Below are positions 20,774 through 33,300 of a DNA stretch of 64,000 nt, piece after piece. This DNA comes from Pegea sp. RAD2-039 (lineage: Eukaryota > Chordata > Thaliacea > Salpida > Salpidae): contig JAQGEQ010000064.1 in the NCBI GenBank assembly GCA_034620365.1, forward strand, positions 124,001 to 188,000, written 5' to 3'. A program made the translations under genes and the position numbers. Position 1 is the stretch's first letter. Each line of letters starts with the position of its first letter. Below the pieces are notes generated by a model. The model saw only the letters and a list, made by a program, of their open reading frames with translations. It searched no databases and was not told where the DNA came from.

Positions 20774-22091
20774 ATTTCCGGTCATCAGATATTTTCAACA
20801 AAATTTTTTTTAAAGATTTTATTTCGATGATCGCAAATTTTTTTACCAAATAAATTCATCTGTGAATTTTGTTTTGTGTTTTGCAGAATCTCTAAATGAA
20901 TCTAGCTGTTATCTGGAACAACAAATCAACAAATTCTTCAAAATTTTTAAATTTAAAAAAAAAATTCTTTTAAGAAAAACTTATTATTTTCAAAATCGAA
21001 AAAATTTTCAAGACTTTATTTTTTGGAGTATCTTCTAACATAGGAAGATATTAATGACTTAAACTGATTTTTAGCAATATTTTTTCCTACTTCTTTTAAT
21101 ATTATTTCAATTATTTTGAAATTTCTTTAAAACAATTATTTTAACTTTTTAAATTTAATAAACTTTTTCAAATTTAACGAAATGAAAACTTACATAACTT
21201 CAGAAGTTTTAGGTTTTATTTTACTTAATTTTATTTTTGCTTTTTTATTTAGATAAGCCAATTTCTAGCTAAAAAATTATTAAGTTCGAAAACGTTATTT
21301 TTAAAAACCAACAAAATTTTATTGAAACTTTACTGAATAGTTTACTTAAAATGGATATTAAACTAAAAAGTAGAAATACTGAAAAAAAACTTTATATTAT
21401 TATGCAAATTTTATTTAATAAATTGAAATTAGTTTGTTTATTTAAATTTTATTTTAATTTAAGCAAATAATTAACTGATTATTTTATGATATTTAAGTTT
21501 ACTTAAATTAATTTCTTTATAAATGGAAATATTTACAATTAGTAATTAATATAATGTTTATTGAGCAAACAACAAACTCTTTTATATTTTAAAATTAATT
21601 TAACTAAAAAGAAATAATTCCTTAAAAAGTTTCCACGAATATTTGAAACTCATCAAAAAAGTGTTTATAGTTTAAAAAAGGGAATATTTTAAAACATTTT
21701 GAAGAGCTTTTGGAAGTTTTGTTAATTTTCAAAAATTAAGTTACATTACAATTAGTTTTAGTATCTTATATCTAAATCTAAATTCTGATATTTCTGATTT
21801 GAAAGAAAATAATTAGTTCAAAAACTTATCATGAAAACTAATTTTCTTGTTTGATTTCGTTAAAGTTATATAAGTTTTTATGAAGAAAATAAAATACTTC
21901 TTTAAATCAATCTTTTAATTGTACATCTTGCATATGAGTTTATTACTGATAACTGATTAAAGACACAAATAACTCTTTGACATCAGAATTTTATGATTTG
22001 ATAATATTTTTCACTTGATAAGTTTTTAAATAATTCAACGAAAAGTTTTGAATTTGTAGAAAGAATACTTTTTATTTCGTAGATAAAAAAT
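20774..22091. other. intergenic, AT-rich, converging 3' ends
   Basis: The receptor (+) and the acidic protein gene (-) end towards each other here. Polyadenylation signals are seen at 20849 (+) and 22071-22076 (TTTATT, for the - strand gene). The rest is simple AT-rich sequence with no gene I can support. Confidence 0.6.
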
Positions 22092-23055
22092 TTAATTAAA
22101 AGGAGTAAGTGTATCTTCTTCTTCCTCTTCTTCTTCATCATCAATCTGTGTCTCATCAAAGTCTGAATTCATTAAAAGAAGTTCTCTTCTGAAAGTTTTT
22201 AATATTTTTTAAAACAAATAATTATCTCATTACTCAGCCACAAAATAATTTATTAAACAAAAGAATAAGTTTCAAAACTTTAATCTTTAATATACTAAGA
22301 ATTTTCTTTATAAAATAGAAAATCTGAAAAATCTTACTCTAGCATATCTTCTTCTAATTCTTCTTCTGATTCAGATTCATTAAAAAGTCTTTTATGTCTG
22401 AGATAAACCTCATCAACTCTTCTGACGAAGTCGCTTAAATCGACGTTTCTTGCAATTTGGCAAGGTTTCACTTCGCCGCCTTCTTTTCTAAATTCTATAA
22501 TTTAAATGAAATTGATATTTGCATCAGTTATTTTAAAATAAAAATAAAAGTTTTTACTTTGAAGGAGTTTTCCAGACTCATCGAGAAAGTAAAAGAAAGT
22601 TGGTTTTTCTTTCTTTGAAATAAAATTTATTTTTAAACTTTCTATATTTTTTAATTTATAATTTTTAAAGTAAATAATTTCTTTTCATTTGTCGTAAAGT
22701 TTACTTTTTGTGGTGAATTTTTCACAATTAAAATTCTTTGATGGTGAATTACTTTTATATATTTGATAAAATATCAATTTATATGCTTACTGATTGATCT
22801 TTAGGATCAGAGCTTGAAGTTTGGTGATCAGACGATGCTTCTTCCTATATTATTAGTTACAAAAGTAGTTTTGAAAAAAAATGCTTTTTTTAAATATATT
22901 AAAATTGATTTTTGATTAATAAAAAATATTTTGAAAAATAATTGGATTCTTACTTCTTCTTGATGTTTACTTGTTTGTGGGACATCATCTTCAACTTCAT
23001 CACTTTTTAAACTCTCAAAAACTGTTTGCTCCGAGCTCTCTGAAGTATTTTCCAT
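22092..23055 (-). CDS. small acidic protein of unknown function
   Basis: Five exons on the - strand: 23055-22954, 22844-22791, 22612-22558, 22494-22338 and 22188-22092. They join in phase to give 154 aa. The amino third is Ser/Glu-rich and probably disordered. The centre (about residues 53-110) looks folded: KPTFFYFLDESGKLL, then a RKEGGEVKP stretch, then a helix NVDLSDFVRRVDEVYLRHKRL. The end is strongly acidic (SESEEELEEDM and a run of seven Glu). I do not recognise the family. Clean GT-AG sites at all four introns, phase continuity and an AATAAA 16 nt after the stop argue that it is a real gene. The acidic, compact layout suggests a nuclear or cytosolic adaptor; this is inference only. Confidence 0.7.
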
Positions 23056-23100
23056 TTCTAATATTTGCTTAAAACGTTTTCGATTTTACAAAATTTCTAA

Positions 23101-23186
23101 ATTGAATAAAATAACTTATTATAATTATTATACATTTATTATTATTTATTTATAATTATAATTGAATAAAATAACTTATTATTATC
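23101..23186. repeat. two-copy direct repeat, 60-bp spacing
   Basis: ATTGAATAAAATAACTTATT occurs at 23101 and again at 23161, with TTATTATT-type simple sequence between. It is a local duplication in simple AT-rich DNA, upstream of the acidic protein gene. Confidence 0.8.
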
Positions 23187-24162
23187 AATTTTAAATCTTT
23201 CAAAGCTAACTTCTTAAAATTATCAGTAAATCTTATAATGGATCTTCTACTAAAAAAACATTTTTTCTATAAATTTACAAATAATTTCAAACAAAAAGTA
23301 ACAAATAAACAATTTTATCTAATTTCTTTTTTATAAACTGATTGAAACAAATATTAAAACTCAATCTGATCAATTAGCTTTATGAAACTTTCAATAAATA
23401 GAAATTCTTTAACTGAAACTGTTTATTAATAATTTGGTTTAGTTTAAAATCGAGTCATTATAAAGAAAAGTCATTCACAATCACATATACATTTCTCAAA
23501 TAAATCTTTATTAAAACTTGTGTTACTTATTTAAGAAATATAAAGAAAATATTTCTGTTTAAAAACTTGCAATCAATAAGTTATTAGAAAAAACATTTTT
23601 TAAAAGTATTTTATTTAAGTTATGAAATCATTTTGAAGTAATTTAAACATCAAATTTATTCTATTTATTAATTTTTAATAATTTTTACATAACTTTTAAT
23701 TTCGAAGTTCGTTTTTTAGTTGTTGGTAGTTTTCGGTTTACAACAAAACTGCTTTAACACGTTTTACGGAATCTAAATTTATTTAGAAATTTTAAATTTA
23801 TTTATTTTAGTTTTTATTATTTTATGAAATTAACAAATTTCCAATTAGATAATAACCAAGAATTTAAAAAATCATAAAATGTTTTTTGCAAATAAAGAAA
23901 TTTAGAATTTTGTAAATGAAATTTTATTGAAATTAATTAGCTTCTTAAGAATTATTTCTATTTTGAAAACTTTTAATTTTTCAATAAATTATCACTAAAC
24001 TTGTATAAGAACATCAAATTTACAGAAGGAACTAAAAAATGTTTTTTAAGTTTTTATAGAGTTTTGTAGATTTGATTTATGATGATTTTAATAATTCTAT
24101 CAGAGCTTGTTGTAACAAACAACTTTCTTTATATATAATTCACAAAATAATTGATAAATATT

Positions 24163-24328
24163 TTTATTTATTTCAATAAATGCGAAGGAGGGTGCCTGAA
24201 AAGAGCACCTCTCGCTAACACACATTCTCACAAATAACATTTATTTAGTCAAAAATATAGAAAGCAAAAGATGTAACACATGACACTTGAGTAGTTTCAA
24301 TACAACAGTGAAAGATTACATAGAATGT
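24163..24328 (-). mobile_element. LINE copy 5, 3' fragment (- strand)
   Basis: Only the 3' UTR remains. As seen on +, it starts ATTTATTTCAATAAATGCGAAGGAGGGTGC and ends near CATAGAATGT. A few bases are missing around the ATATGCTTTGAGGAC segment compared with copy 6. Confidence 0.75.
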
Positions 24329-27300
24329 GTCATCTTGCAATAATCTTTCAGAAGTTTTTAGTTTTCTTTATTTAGTTTCTAAAAAACCTTTTTACTTACT
24401 AAACAATCTTACTTAAAGTCAAATTGAAATCAATAGTTTGTTGAGATCAATTAACAAAGTATTATTATAATTATCTATTAAAGATATTTAATTGTAATTA
24501 TTAAATTATCTGTTTTAAAACAAACTTTACTTTTGTGTCTCATATAAATCGATAAAAAAATATATTTTGAAAATTTTAGCTGTTAAAAAAACATTCACTT
24601 TTATTGATAACTGTTTTATTTTTATTGTAAAAATTCAAAATTGTTCCACAAAACATATTTGATGAGTGTTTTTACTTTAAAAATTTCTAAAACTTTATTT
24701 GAAGGCTTAAATTTTTGTAGAATGAAAATACAAAACTTTGAATTTAAATCGATTCTGTTGTAAAAATTAAAGAAAATAAAATTAACTTTATGTTTTAAAA
24801 GTGGTATAAATTGATGTTTAAGTAAAACGTTTGTAGATCAAATAATTTTTAATTATTTGTTCAATTTGTAATCTTGATAAATAGAATATACAGAACAACT
24901 TTATAAAAATCTATCAAATAATTTTATTTCTCCAAAAAAATCAGAGACTGGTTCTTTACTGGATTGAAGAATGTTTTTAAAATACTCTTTTTAATGAACA
25001 ACTTTTTATTGAAGCTAATATTTCTATTTCAAAAAATATAAAATTTTAGTTTTGAAATAGATAATTAATTATTATTAATTATTAGATTTAAATAAATGAA
25101 ACCATAAAAATTACATTTGAATTGATTTATAAAACTGAAATAAAAAGATAGTTTTGAAACTTTTATAGTTTATATCAATAAAAATATTTTTTAATAAAGA
25201 ATTTATTTAAATATAACAGAGAATTTTCAAAGATGTATTTTAAATTACTAATTTATTTCAAGTTGTTTGTTTTTAAATGTTATAAATATTGACAGTTTTT
25301 CATTTAGTTTTTGTTTTTAATTACAATAAAATATTAAAGATTTTGAATAAATTTATTTATATTTCGTTTAATTAAAAAGTATGATTAATAATTTCTTTTT
25401 AAATTGATAATGATTGATCTTCAGCAAAAATATTTGAAGATCTTAACAATTTATTTTAGTTCAGAATTTAGAATAAAAACTCACTTCAGAAATATTTAAA
25501 TTATACAAATCATTTTAAAGTTATTTTTATTTCATCATTAAATTAATATTCTTTAAAAATTTATCAAAAATTTATAAATAAAAAAGTTTTAAAAAATATT
25601 TTTAACTCAGCATAATATGAGTTTATATTTCTAATATTTAACATTTATATGTTAAATATCTTCTATTTGCTAAAAACCAATGATGAAAACCACTGAACTA
25701 AAATAGTTGAAGTTATCGTATTAAGTAGAATTTAAATACTTAGTTTTTCAAGAGCTTTAGTCTCATATATAGACCACCCAAAAAGTTAAACATTTTTTCA
25801 ATTGATTTAAAAAGCATTATTTAATACTTTAAAGGTATTTACAGCGGTATTTGACTCATAAATTTATGTTAATGTGCTGTTGAAGCTATTACAGGTGCTG
25901 AATGGAATTCAAATCTAAAATTCTTTTCTAACTAGATAACAACAGTAAAAATTATTTTCTCAGTCGTTCTTAAATACTTGAACAAAAATTGATATTTTAT
26001 AGCTGTTGGGGTATTTTAAAAATATAATTGATAACGTGTCATTACGAGATACTCTTGGATAAGATGTTGTGATCATAAAGAAAAAAAAACTTTATCTTAA
26101 ATCTAAGTTTAATAACCACCAAAAGGTTATTTGTATATATTATAAGATAAAGACTGTTTAAGTTGAACAAGATTTTATTCTAAAGTTATTTTAGAGCAAA
26201 AAATCTTAATTTTTAAAAGTTTAGATTAATAATTTTGAGATGATGCAAAAGTTAAGATCTTTTTAAAGATAAGATAATTTGAGTATGTCCTAAATGTTTT
26301 AAGGTATAAAAAGCTGAAATTAGTAAATATTAAAGTTTTGAAATCATAGAAACCGCATCAAGTTGGTATAAAAGATTTGAAAATTAAATCACTAAGTTTG
26401 TTTATCAGATGTTGATTTATTTGCTTAGCATATGTGGTTTTCGATTTTCAAATAAGTGAGCTCCATCTTTCAGTATTATACTTCCTAATCTTGCCTATAT
26501 CTAATTTACATTAAGTAATTTCATCTAAAAATTTGAAGAAAAAAGCTTCTGTCGACTTAATTTCATTATCGGAATAATTACTTTTCTTACTTCTAGGCTT
26601 TTAAGTCTTGCATTGGAATTAGCTGCCAGCTTAAAAAAAGTTTGCAAACGAAGAATTAACAATAAGATTTGTATATGATCCATTTAATGAATTTGTTTTT
26701 ACATAGACATAAAATAGGAATTATTTGCTGTAAGTCCCTAATACTTTTCTTAAATTGTAATAAGTTGTGGGTAGCACAAGATAAATATAAGACGATATTG
26801 CTATGATCTATTATAGTTCATGCAAGCATCTTCACAAATAACAATATGAAGAGAGGAAAGTCCTTTTGATAAAAGATGTTAAAATTTTCAACAGTTGCTT
26901 TCAAATGAAATAAAATAAACAAGAAGCAAACGAAGTGGAAAGCTAAAAAATAAAATAACAACAACGACGAGTCTGATAACCTTGAAAATAAACACAATAG
27001 TGAACGGTGCATGCAAACCAAAATACTTGCAGATTAAAAAAAGTTATTCTGAAGATAAAAGTGGGAAGAAGATGTCTTCATCACGAAGATATACTGATTT
27101 TGCTGCCCGTTAATTTGCAGGTTAGGCAGTGGTTGCTTTTTTCGTGTGGTTGTTATACAATCGACTGTTTTCTCAAAGACGCATTTTGTTGCGTCTAAAC
27201 TTAAGTTGATTTCGTATAACAGTTCATTTACGATTAAATCAATTTATAAACAGTTGCCTTCTACCATTTAGCAGATATATTTGTTTGAAAAGAATCTTTC

Positions 27301-30300
27301 CTATTTCTTATTTTTTTCCATTTCTCTACATGTACGGCAACAGTTCTTTCCAAAGTATCGATGTCCACATTGGTTGTTTCTAGGCACCAAGTAACACCAT
27401 TTAAAGTTATCAGAGCAGATCTCATCTGTAAATATTTCTATATTATCTATTTATTTATTCAACGCGCGTCTGCGAGTTACAAATTCAAAAGATTCTAGCG
27501 AATAGAAAGATGTAATTGGAAGTATATTTAAGATAAATAAGGAATAGAAACACTAGAGGTAGAAAAAGAAAAATGGTTTTTCACTTGATGAGGAAATTAC
27601 TTAAATCTTTTTAAACGAAATTTTAGAAGATATATTTTGATGTAGTGATGGAATCACGAATTCCTAATTTCGATTCTTTAAAAGTTTTATTCTGTTTTTT
27701 GATGGTTAAAAAACCAAAGTTTTCAGAAATTTTATCAAATCGAAAACTTCAATCAAATTTTACTACAAATTGTTGACTTTCGAAAAAAACCACTGACCAC
27801 TTTTAGAGGACATTCCACAGTCATCGGTATTACATGTCCTCCGTATAGGTGGCTTTTGACCTGGAGGACATTCACTAGATGGACGTCCAAAGAAAAGACA
27901 TCGAACAATCCTCATCTGAAAACCTCCACCACAACTCTTGGAACACTGAATAAAAAGTTCCGGTTAAATGATATTTATCAAACTATAAGTTGAGGATAAT
28001 TACTCTCTGCCAGTTCCCTGAAATCCAAACTGCTTGAGTGAGAATATTTGTTTGAAGAGCTTCTCGATGATGATGAGAACCAACATTGACCAGTAGTTTC
28101 CGGCTGGTTACAACTTGTGTTGTGGTTGTGGTTGGAATGGTTGTTGTGGTGGTGGTTTCTAGTTCACATTTACTCATCAAACATGACTTGTTTGTTTCAC
28201 TATTCTTCGGTAGTTTTGATTTCTTGCATCTTCTTGATCTTACATTAAATGTCTTTCCACCACGAGCTTTATATGTGCATCGCATATCTCGAGTCTGGAT
28301 TCCATTCCCACAAGTCATCGAACACTGATCATAAAAGAAATCATTTAAATCTTCATGTTCATCTACTAATAACATCGCAAGTTTATATTCTGATTTATTT
28401 GCAGCACAATTGATTGAAGTCAAAAGTTTATATCTCTTTGAAAACTTTAAAAGTGTGATAAAAAGGTTTTGGAAATAAATAAAGAAATAAACTTCACTAC
28501 AATCTCAGATAATCAATAAATCAAAACTTTTCTGTCAGATAAGTTGGTTACTCAAGCTACGATTCTAACTACGTTTAGTTTGGTCTTTTTAATTATCAGT
28601 TTTCAAACTTCTAGTTTCAATTAGCACATGGAATCAGCTGCCATCAGACATTGTCATGTCGAAGTCACTCGCGTTGTTCAAGCAGAAGTTGAACCGTTAT
28701 AATATTACCAACATTGTCATTTCTAAACTGTGATTTTTTTATTATTAACATTCTATGTAATTGTTCACTGTTATATGTTTTGAGGACTACTGAAATGCCA
28801 TGTGTTACATCTTTTACTTTCTATATTTTTGACTAAATAGATGTTATTTGTGAGAATGTGTGTTAGCGAGAGATGCTCTCTTCAGGCACCCTCCTTCGCA
28901 TTTATTGAAATAAATTAGAAAACTTGAATACCTGACTCCAAGAAGTCATCGTCCAATGAAACTTCTTGTAACGACATCTTCTTATTAGGCAATGTTGTCT
29001 TGGTTTCGGTTTATTTTTATGATTACAAAGTGAGCTTCTTAATGTATGAAGACCTGACTGACAGTAGACAGTCCTGGTCTGGATTCCTTGTCCACAATGT
29101 CGAGAACACTGTCAAAATACGATCTTATATTTCAAATTCTTTTTTAGTGATTAATTACGAATAAGTTAATAAATTATTGACAAAATTCAGAAAGTTTAGA
29201 TTTGATGTCAAACTAAAGTGTTTTGTGATAAAGTTATATTTAAAGAAAATATTTTCCCACTAAATATCAAAATTCGAACAGCTTGTTACAAAATAGAACT
29301 TTTATATTTTCAAAATATTGTCGTTGTTTAATGAAAAATGACTTTTGAGAACTTTATTATCATTTTAAATAGAAATAATTTCATATATTTAATCATTTTG
29401 ACATTTTATAAAAATCTAACTAAAGTTTTATGACTTTAACTTCATATTTGCAAACATTTAATTCAATTTAACATCAAAAAACATTTGAAACAATTAAACT
29501 TTACAACCGAAGCCGATTTATCTTTTGATATTTGTTCAATCAATTTAAAAATAATCTCGATTACATTAAACTGATATCCGGATGTCTTGCATCACTAATT
29601 CAACGACCTTTTCATGCAGGCAGTAATTTGATGTTGACCAAAACTTTGTATAAATTGTAAAGATGAATGGAATCATTTAGCTGAACTAATACGAGTGAAA
29701 AAAACTTCCGTTTTCGAAAAGAAACACGAAAACTTTGACTTTTACTTCTTTATATTATTTCTAATCAGATATTTTCTACGTTGATCACGTCTTATCTGCT
29801 TGAAAGATTAGCAAAAGGTCGAAACATCAGCGGTTTGTTGTAAACAAATCTGAAAAAGGTTAAAAAAATCCCCTAAAATGAAACATTCTTTTACCTTTGA
29901 CCATGAACCAGTGTGCCATTGGGCCGGACACATCTCTTTTTGACAGTGTTGTGTTCGTTGTGGTTTTTGGGAGATGACACATTTGTAATCAGGAAGAAGG
30001 TCATCTCCTGATATCGTGTAAGACATACATTTGACTCCTCGAGATCTGATTCCTCCTCCGCAAGTACGACTACATTCACCCCATTCATCACTTACCCATC
30101 TAAAAGAATCAATTAATCTATAATCACGTGATCATGATTTGATTTAAGATTTTATTAAAAGTGTTTCAGAGTTTTTTTAGAAATTGTAAAATGTAATTTG
30201 AAATAATCGCAATTAGTCACAAATATTTCTTTCTATTTCAAGATTAGTTTGAAGTCAAATTTGAAAATAGAAAGAATTAAAAGCTTCTTTCTTCTGTAGA

Positions 30301-33300
30301 GATAATAGAATTTGAAAAGCATTAAAACGTTTACATAATCCTAAAAACCTTTTAATAGCAAAGATAATATTTGAATATATTCAATGCTTTGTTGTTTGAA
30401 AATTTCAACTTTGAAAGCTTTTAAAATCGTAAAAAGAACTTTAAAAGCACCTTGCTTCACAATCATGCTCATTACAAGGTCTTGAGAGTATAGTTGGTCG
30501 ATTTGAGATGTTACAAAAGTAATCAGCAACTTTTTCATCTGATCTTTTCTTGATACAAAATGATTTAGATGTTTGAGAGCCTAAAAAGATATTTTCAAGT
30601 TTTAAATCTTTAATATTCAGATAATTTCACGGAATTAAAAACATTTTTGTCGCTTTTAGTAAATTAGATTAAATTAAAATAAAAAATAAATTCAGAAAAA
30701 TGAATATTTTTGTGGCTTTTAATATTTTAACTTAACCACATTTAATAATCAAAAAACTCCAAGAAAATTATCTTGAATGTCAGTTATGATTAAAAGAGAA
30801 TTACTTTTCTATCATCATAACCGTTTTATGCATTCAAATATCAGAAATGAATCTTTTCAGTTTGCAAAAAATTGAGAACGAAATAAAAGTTGTTTTTTTG
30901 AAAAAAGTAAAAAGAACTGAAAAAGATTCGACTTTTTAAACATTTAGGAATAAACTGAATGACTTAAAAACAAATTATGTAAACAGTAAAAAACCTCGGC
31001 TATAGAAGATAGGCCTTTAGTCAGTTTATCATTTTTAGAAGTTTAATTGAGCTACTAATCTTAATTCAAATGAAAGAAGATTGATTTCCGAAAAAAAAGG
31101 ATTTTCTTTACTTCATTTATTTTGAATAAATGCATAAAAATGTGAGAATTTAAAACTGAAGTATTCTGGCTAGTATTCTTGCACAAGTTTTCTTATAATT
31201 TCAAAAAAGTTGATTAAATATCATTTGAATATATAAAAACAAAATCGAAAAAAGCCATTTTGTGCCAATAAACAATGTGACTTATATATCACTAATTTTA
31301 GAATTCAAATTTCACCTCCTGCACAAGCTTTTGTACATGGTGAGAAAGTTTCATTCCAAAAATATTCTTCTGTATCTCCAAGTTCTGTTTCATATACAGT
31401 TAAAATTCCCAATTTTTCTTTGCTACTTTCCATCGTATAAGACCAAGAAATTCCAGGATTTTCACTTACAACTAAAATCTGAAAAAAAAATAATCAAATT
31501 TAAAATAAATATTCAAAACCGTTTAAAGTATTTAAATGTAATTATATCAGCTTTTTACGCTTGCCATACGGTAGTTAATTTTCAGTCAAAAAAGTCTTTA
31601 AAATATTGATTAGAATCAAGAAGTTATATTGATAAACTCAGCATATATTACTTAATGATCCATTTACTTTATTGGTTGGTTTCAGAAAATGTAGAAAATA
31701 GATAAATAAATAAAATAAACAAGTAGTTATTAAGATTGATCTTAACTGTCACAAAGCAACTTTAAATTCCTTCAAAAAGAAAGATTAATTTAAAATTTAT
31801 CAAATTTATTAAATAAATCTTTGATGTTCGTGACTACTGAAGAAAAACAATATTAATGTTTATGAGAAGGAATAGAATTATTGATTTCACAGCAAATTCA
31901 AACTTCTAAAGACTCGTTTTTTTTTCACAACAAACAAATGATTGAGAAATTATTTTTAAACTTTGGGAGATATCAACAAGTTAGCATCAGAAAGCACAAG
32001 TAGTTTTTTATGTGATGAAGTCATGGAGAATTCGTGACATTAAAAGTTTTTTTGAAAATACTCTAAAATATCTGATTTTTTCTCATTTTCTTGTGAGTGT
32101 TCAATTTGCTTCAAACCAACACAAACTTGTACAAACCAATTTTTAATGTACAAATTTCTACCTCTTGAAGCCTTAAAAGTAAACAGAGAGTAATTTTGAA
32201 GAGGTCAAAAGTTGTTCTGAAGACTTGACATTACACATTTAAGCTTTTTACTTTTTTATACTTTTATTTTTATTGTATTCTTACCGCCGACGCATAACGT
32301 CATTTTAAACTATTTTTCTTTAAAATAGAATAAAAACAAATAAGTAGCCTGAAACAACTAGGCAATGAACTTGACTTTTTGCTACCTCTTTACCAGCACC
32401 ACTTTTAGCAGGGTTTTTACAAACAATAGTTTCATTAACATCTTAACCAGACTAATTACCTAACAGATTGTTTGCTATACGAATTAAAATTGCAATTTTC
32501 AAACTGATGATCTTACACTTTCTATAATAACTTGTTACAAACAAACATTTTATAGAGAAGTTTTTAAACTAGATTTTTGTATAATTAAATTGAGGTTTTA
32601 TTTAAAAGATCAATTTTATAGGTGAGGAAATTGCGAGACAAATAAATATGATTGAAAGAATTAATTTTGATTTTGATTTATAGAAAATTCAATTATTAAA
32701 ATTAAAAAAAAAATACTTTTTGAATGTGAGAAAGTAAATTTGTTTAATTATTTTGATTCTTTTTAAAATAAATTCTTCTAATTATTCTTTTTATGTTTAA
32801 AAATACAAACTATTTTGAAAATGCATCAGGTTTATTTTGACTTATTAACAAGGACAACAATTGAAAAGTTATTTTGTTTGTACATTTATCTAATGATAAA
32901 AACAACCACCAAAAATTTAAACTAATTTTGTAATTTACTTCATGAAATGAAATATTCTTTGAAAATAATGTTTTTAATGTAAACAAAATATAATTTCTTT
33001 TAAAATATCAGAAACATTATTGGTATTTGAACTTTTTTTTGTAAGTTTTGTTTTATTCAGTTGCTAATTAAATTATTTTTAGAGAAAATAACGGAAAATC
33101 TTTACAAGCAAATCTTTTTTAAAACCATTTTCACAACAAAACTTTTATTAATTTTAGATTTTCACAGTTCACTTCAAAATATTTATTTCTAGCTTTAAAC
33201 TAAACCAGATTTAGATCTAATTATAAGATTAAGTCTTTTACAGAATACTTCCATAGTTTCTATTGTTTGTAGCAAATTAGAACAAATAATCAAACCTCGA

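Larger units (their letters stand above)
23056..27300. other. gene-free AT-rich interval, 4.2 kb
   Basis: It separates the acidic protein gene from the 3' end of the ADAMTS gene. It contains LINE copy 5 and a 60-bp duplicated motif at 23101-23186. Open frames at 26818-27021 (-) and 27007-27198 (+) have no family-like features and no credible splice partners. The 3' UTR of the ADAMTS gene presumably lies in 26.8-27.3 kb. Confidence 0.55.

Noticed and set aside
26818..27198. Two small frames (67 aa on -, 63 aa on +)
   Set aside because: Low-complexity peptides without signals; they lie in or near the likely ADAMTS 3' UTR.
28086..28328. 80-aa Val-rich frame on +
   Set aside because: Antisense of the Thr-rich part of ADAMTS exon 22.
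27983..28423. 146-aa frame taken as a stand-alone TSR protein
   Set aside because: It is exon 22 of the ADAMTS gene plus intron sequence on both sides; the splice sites at 28325 and 28003 are clear.
31262..31609. 115-aa frame on +
   Set aside because: Mostly antisense of ADAMTS exon 18 and flanking intron.
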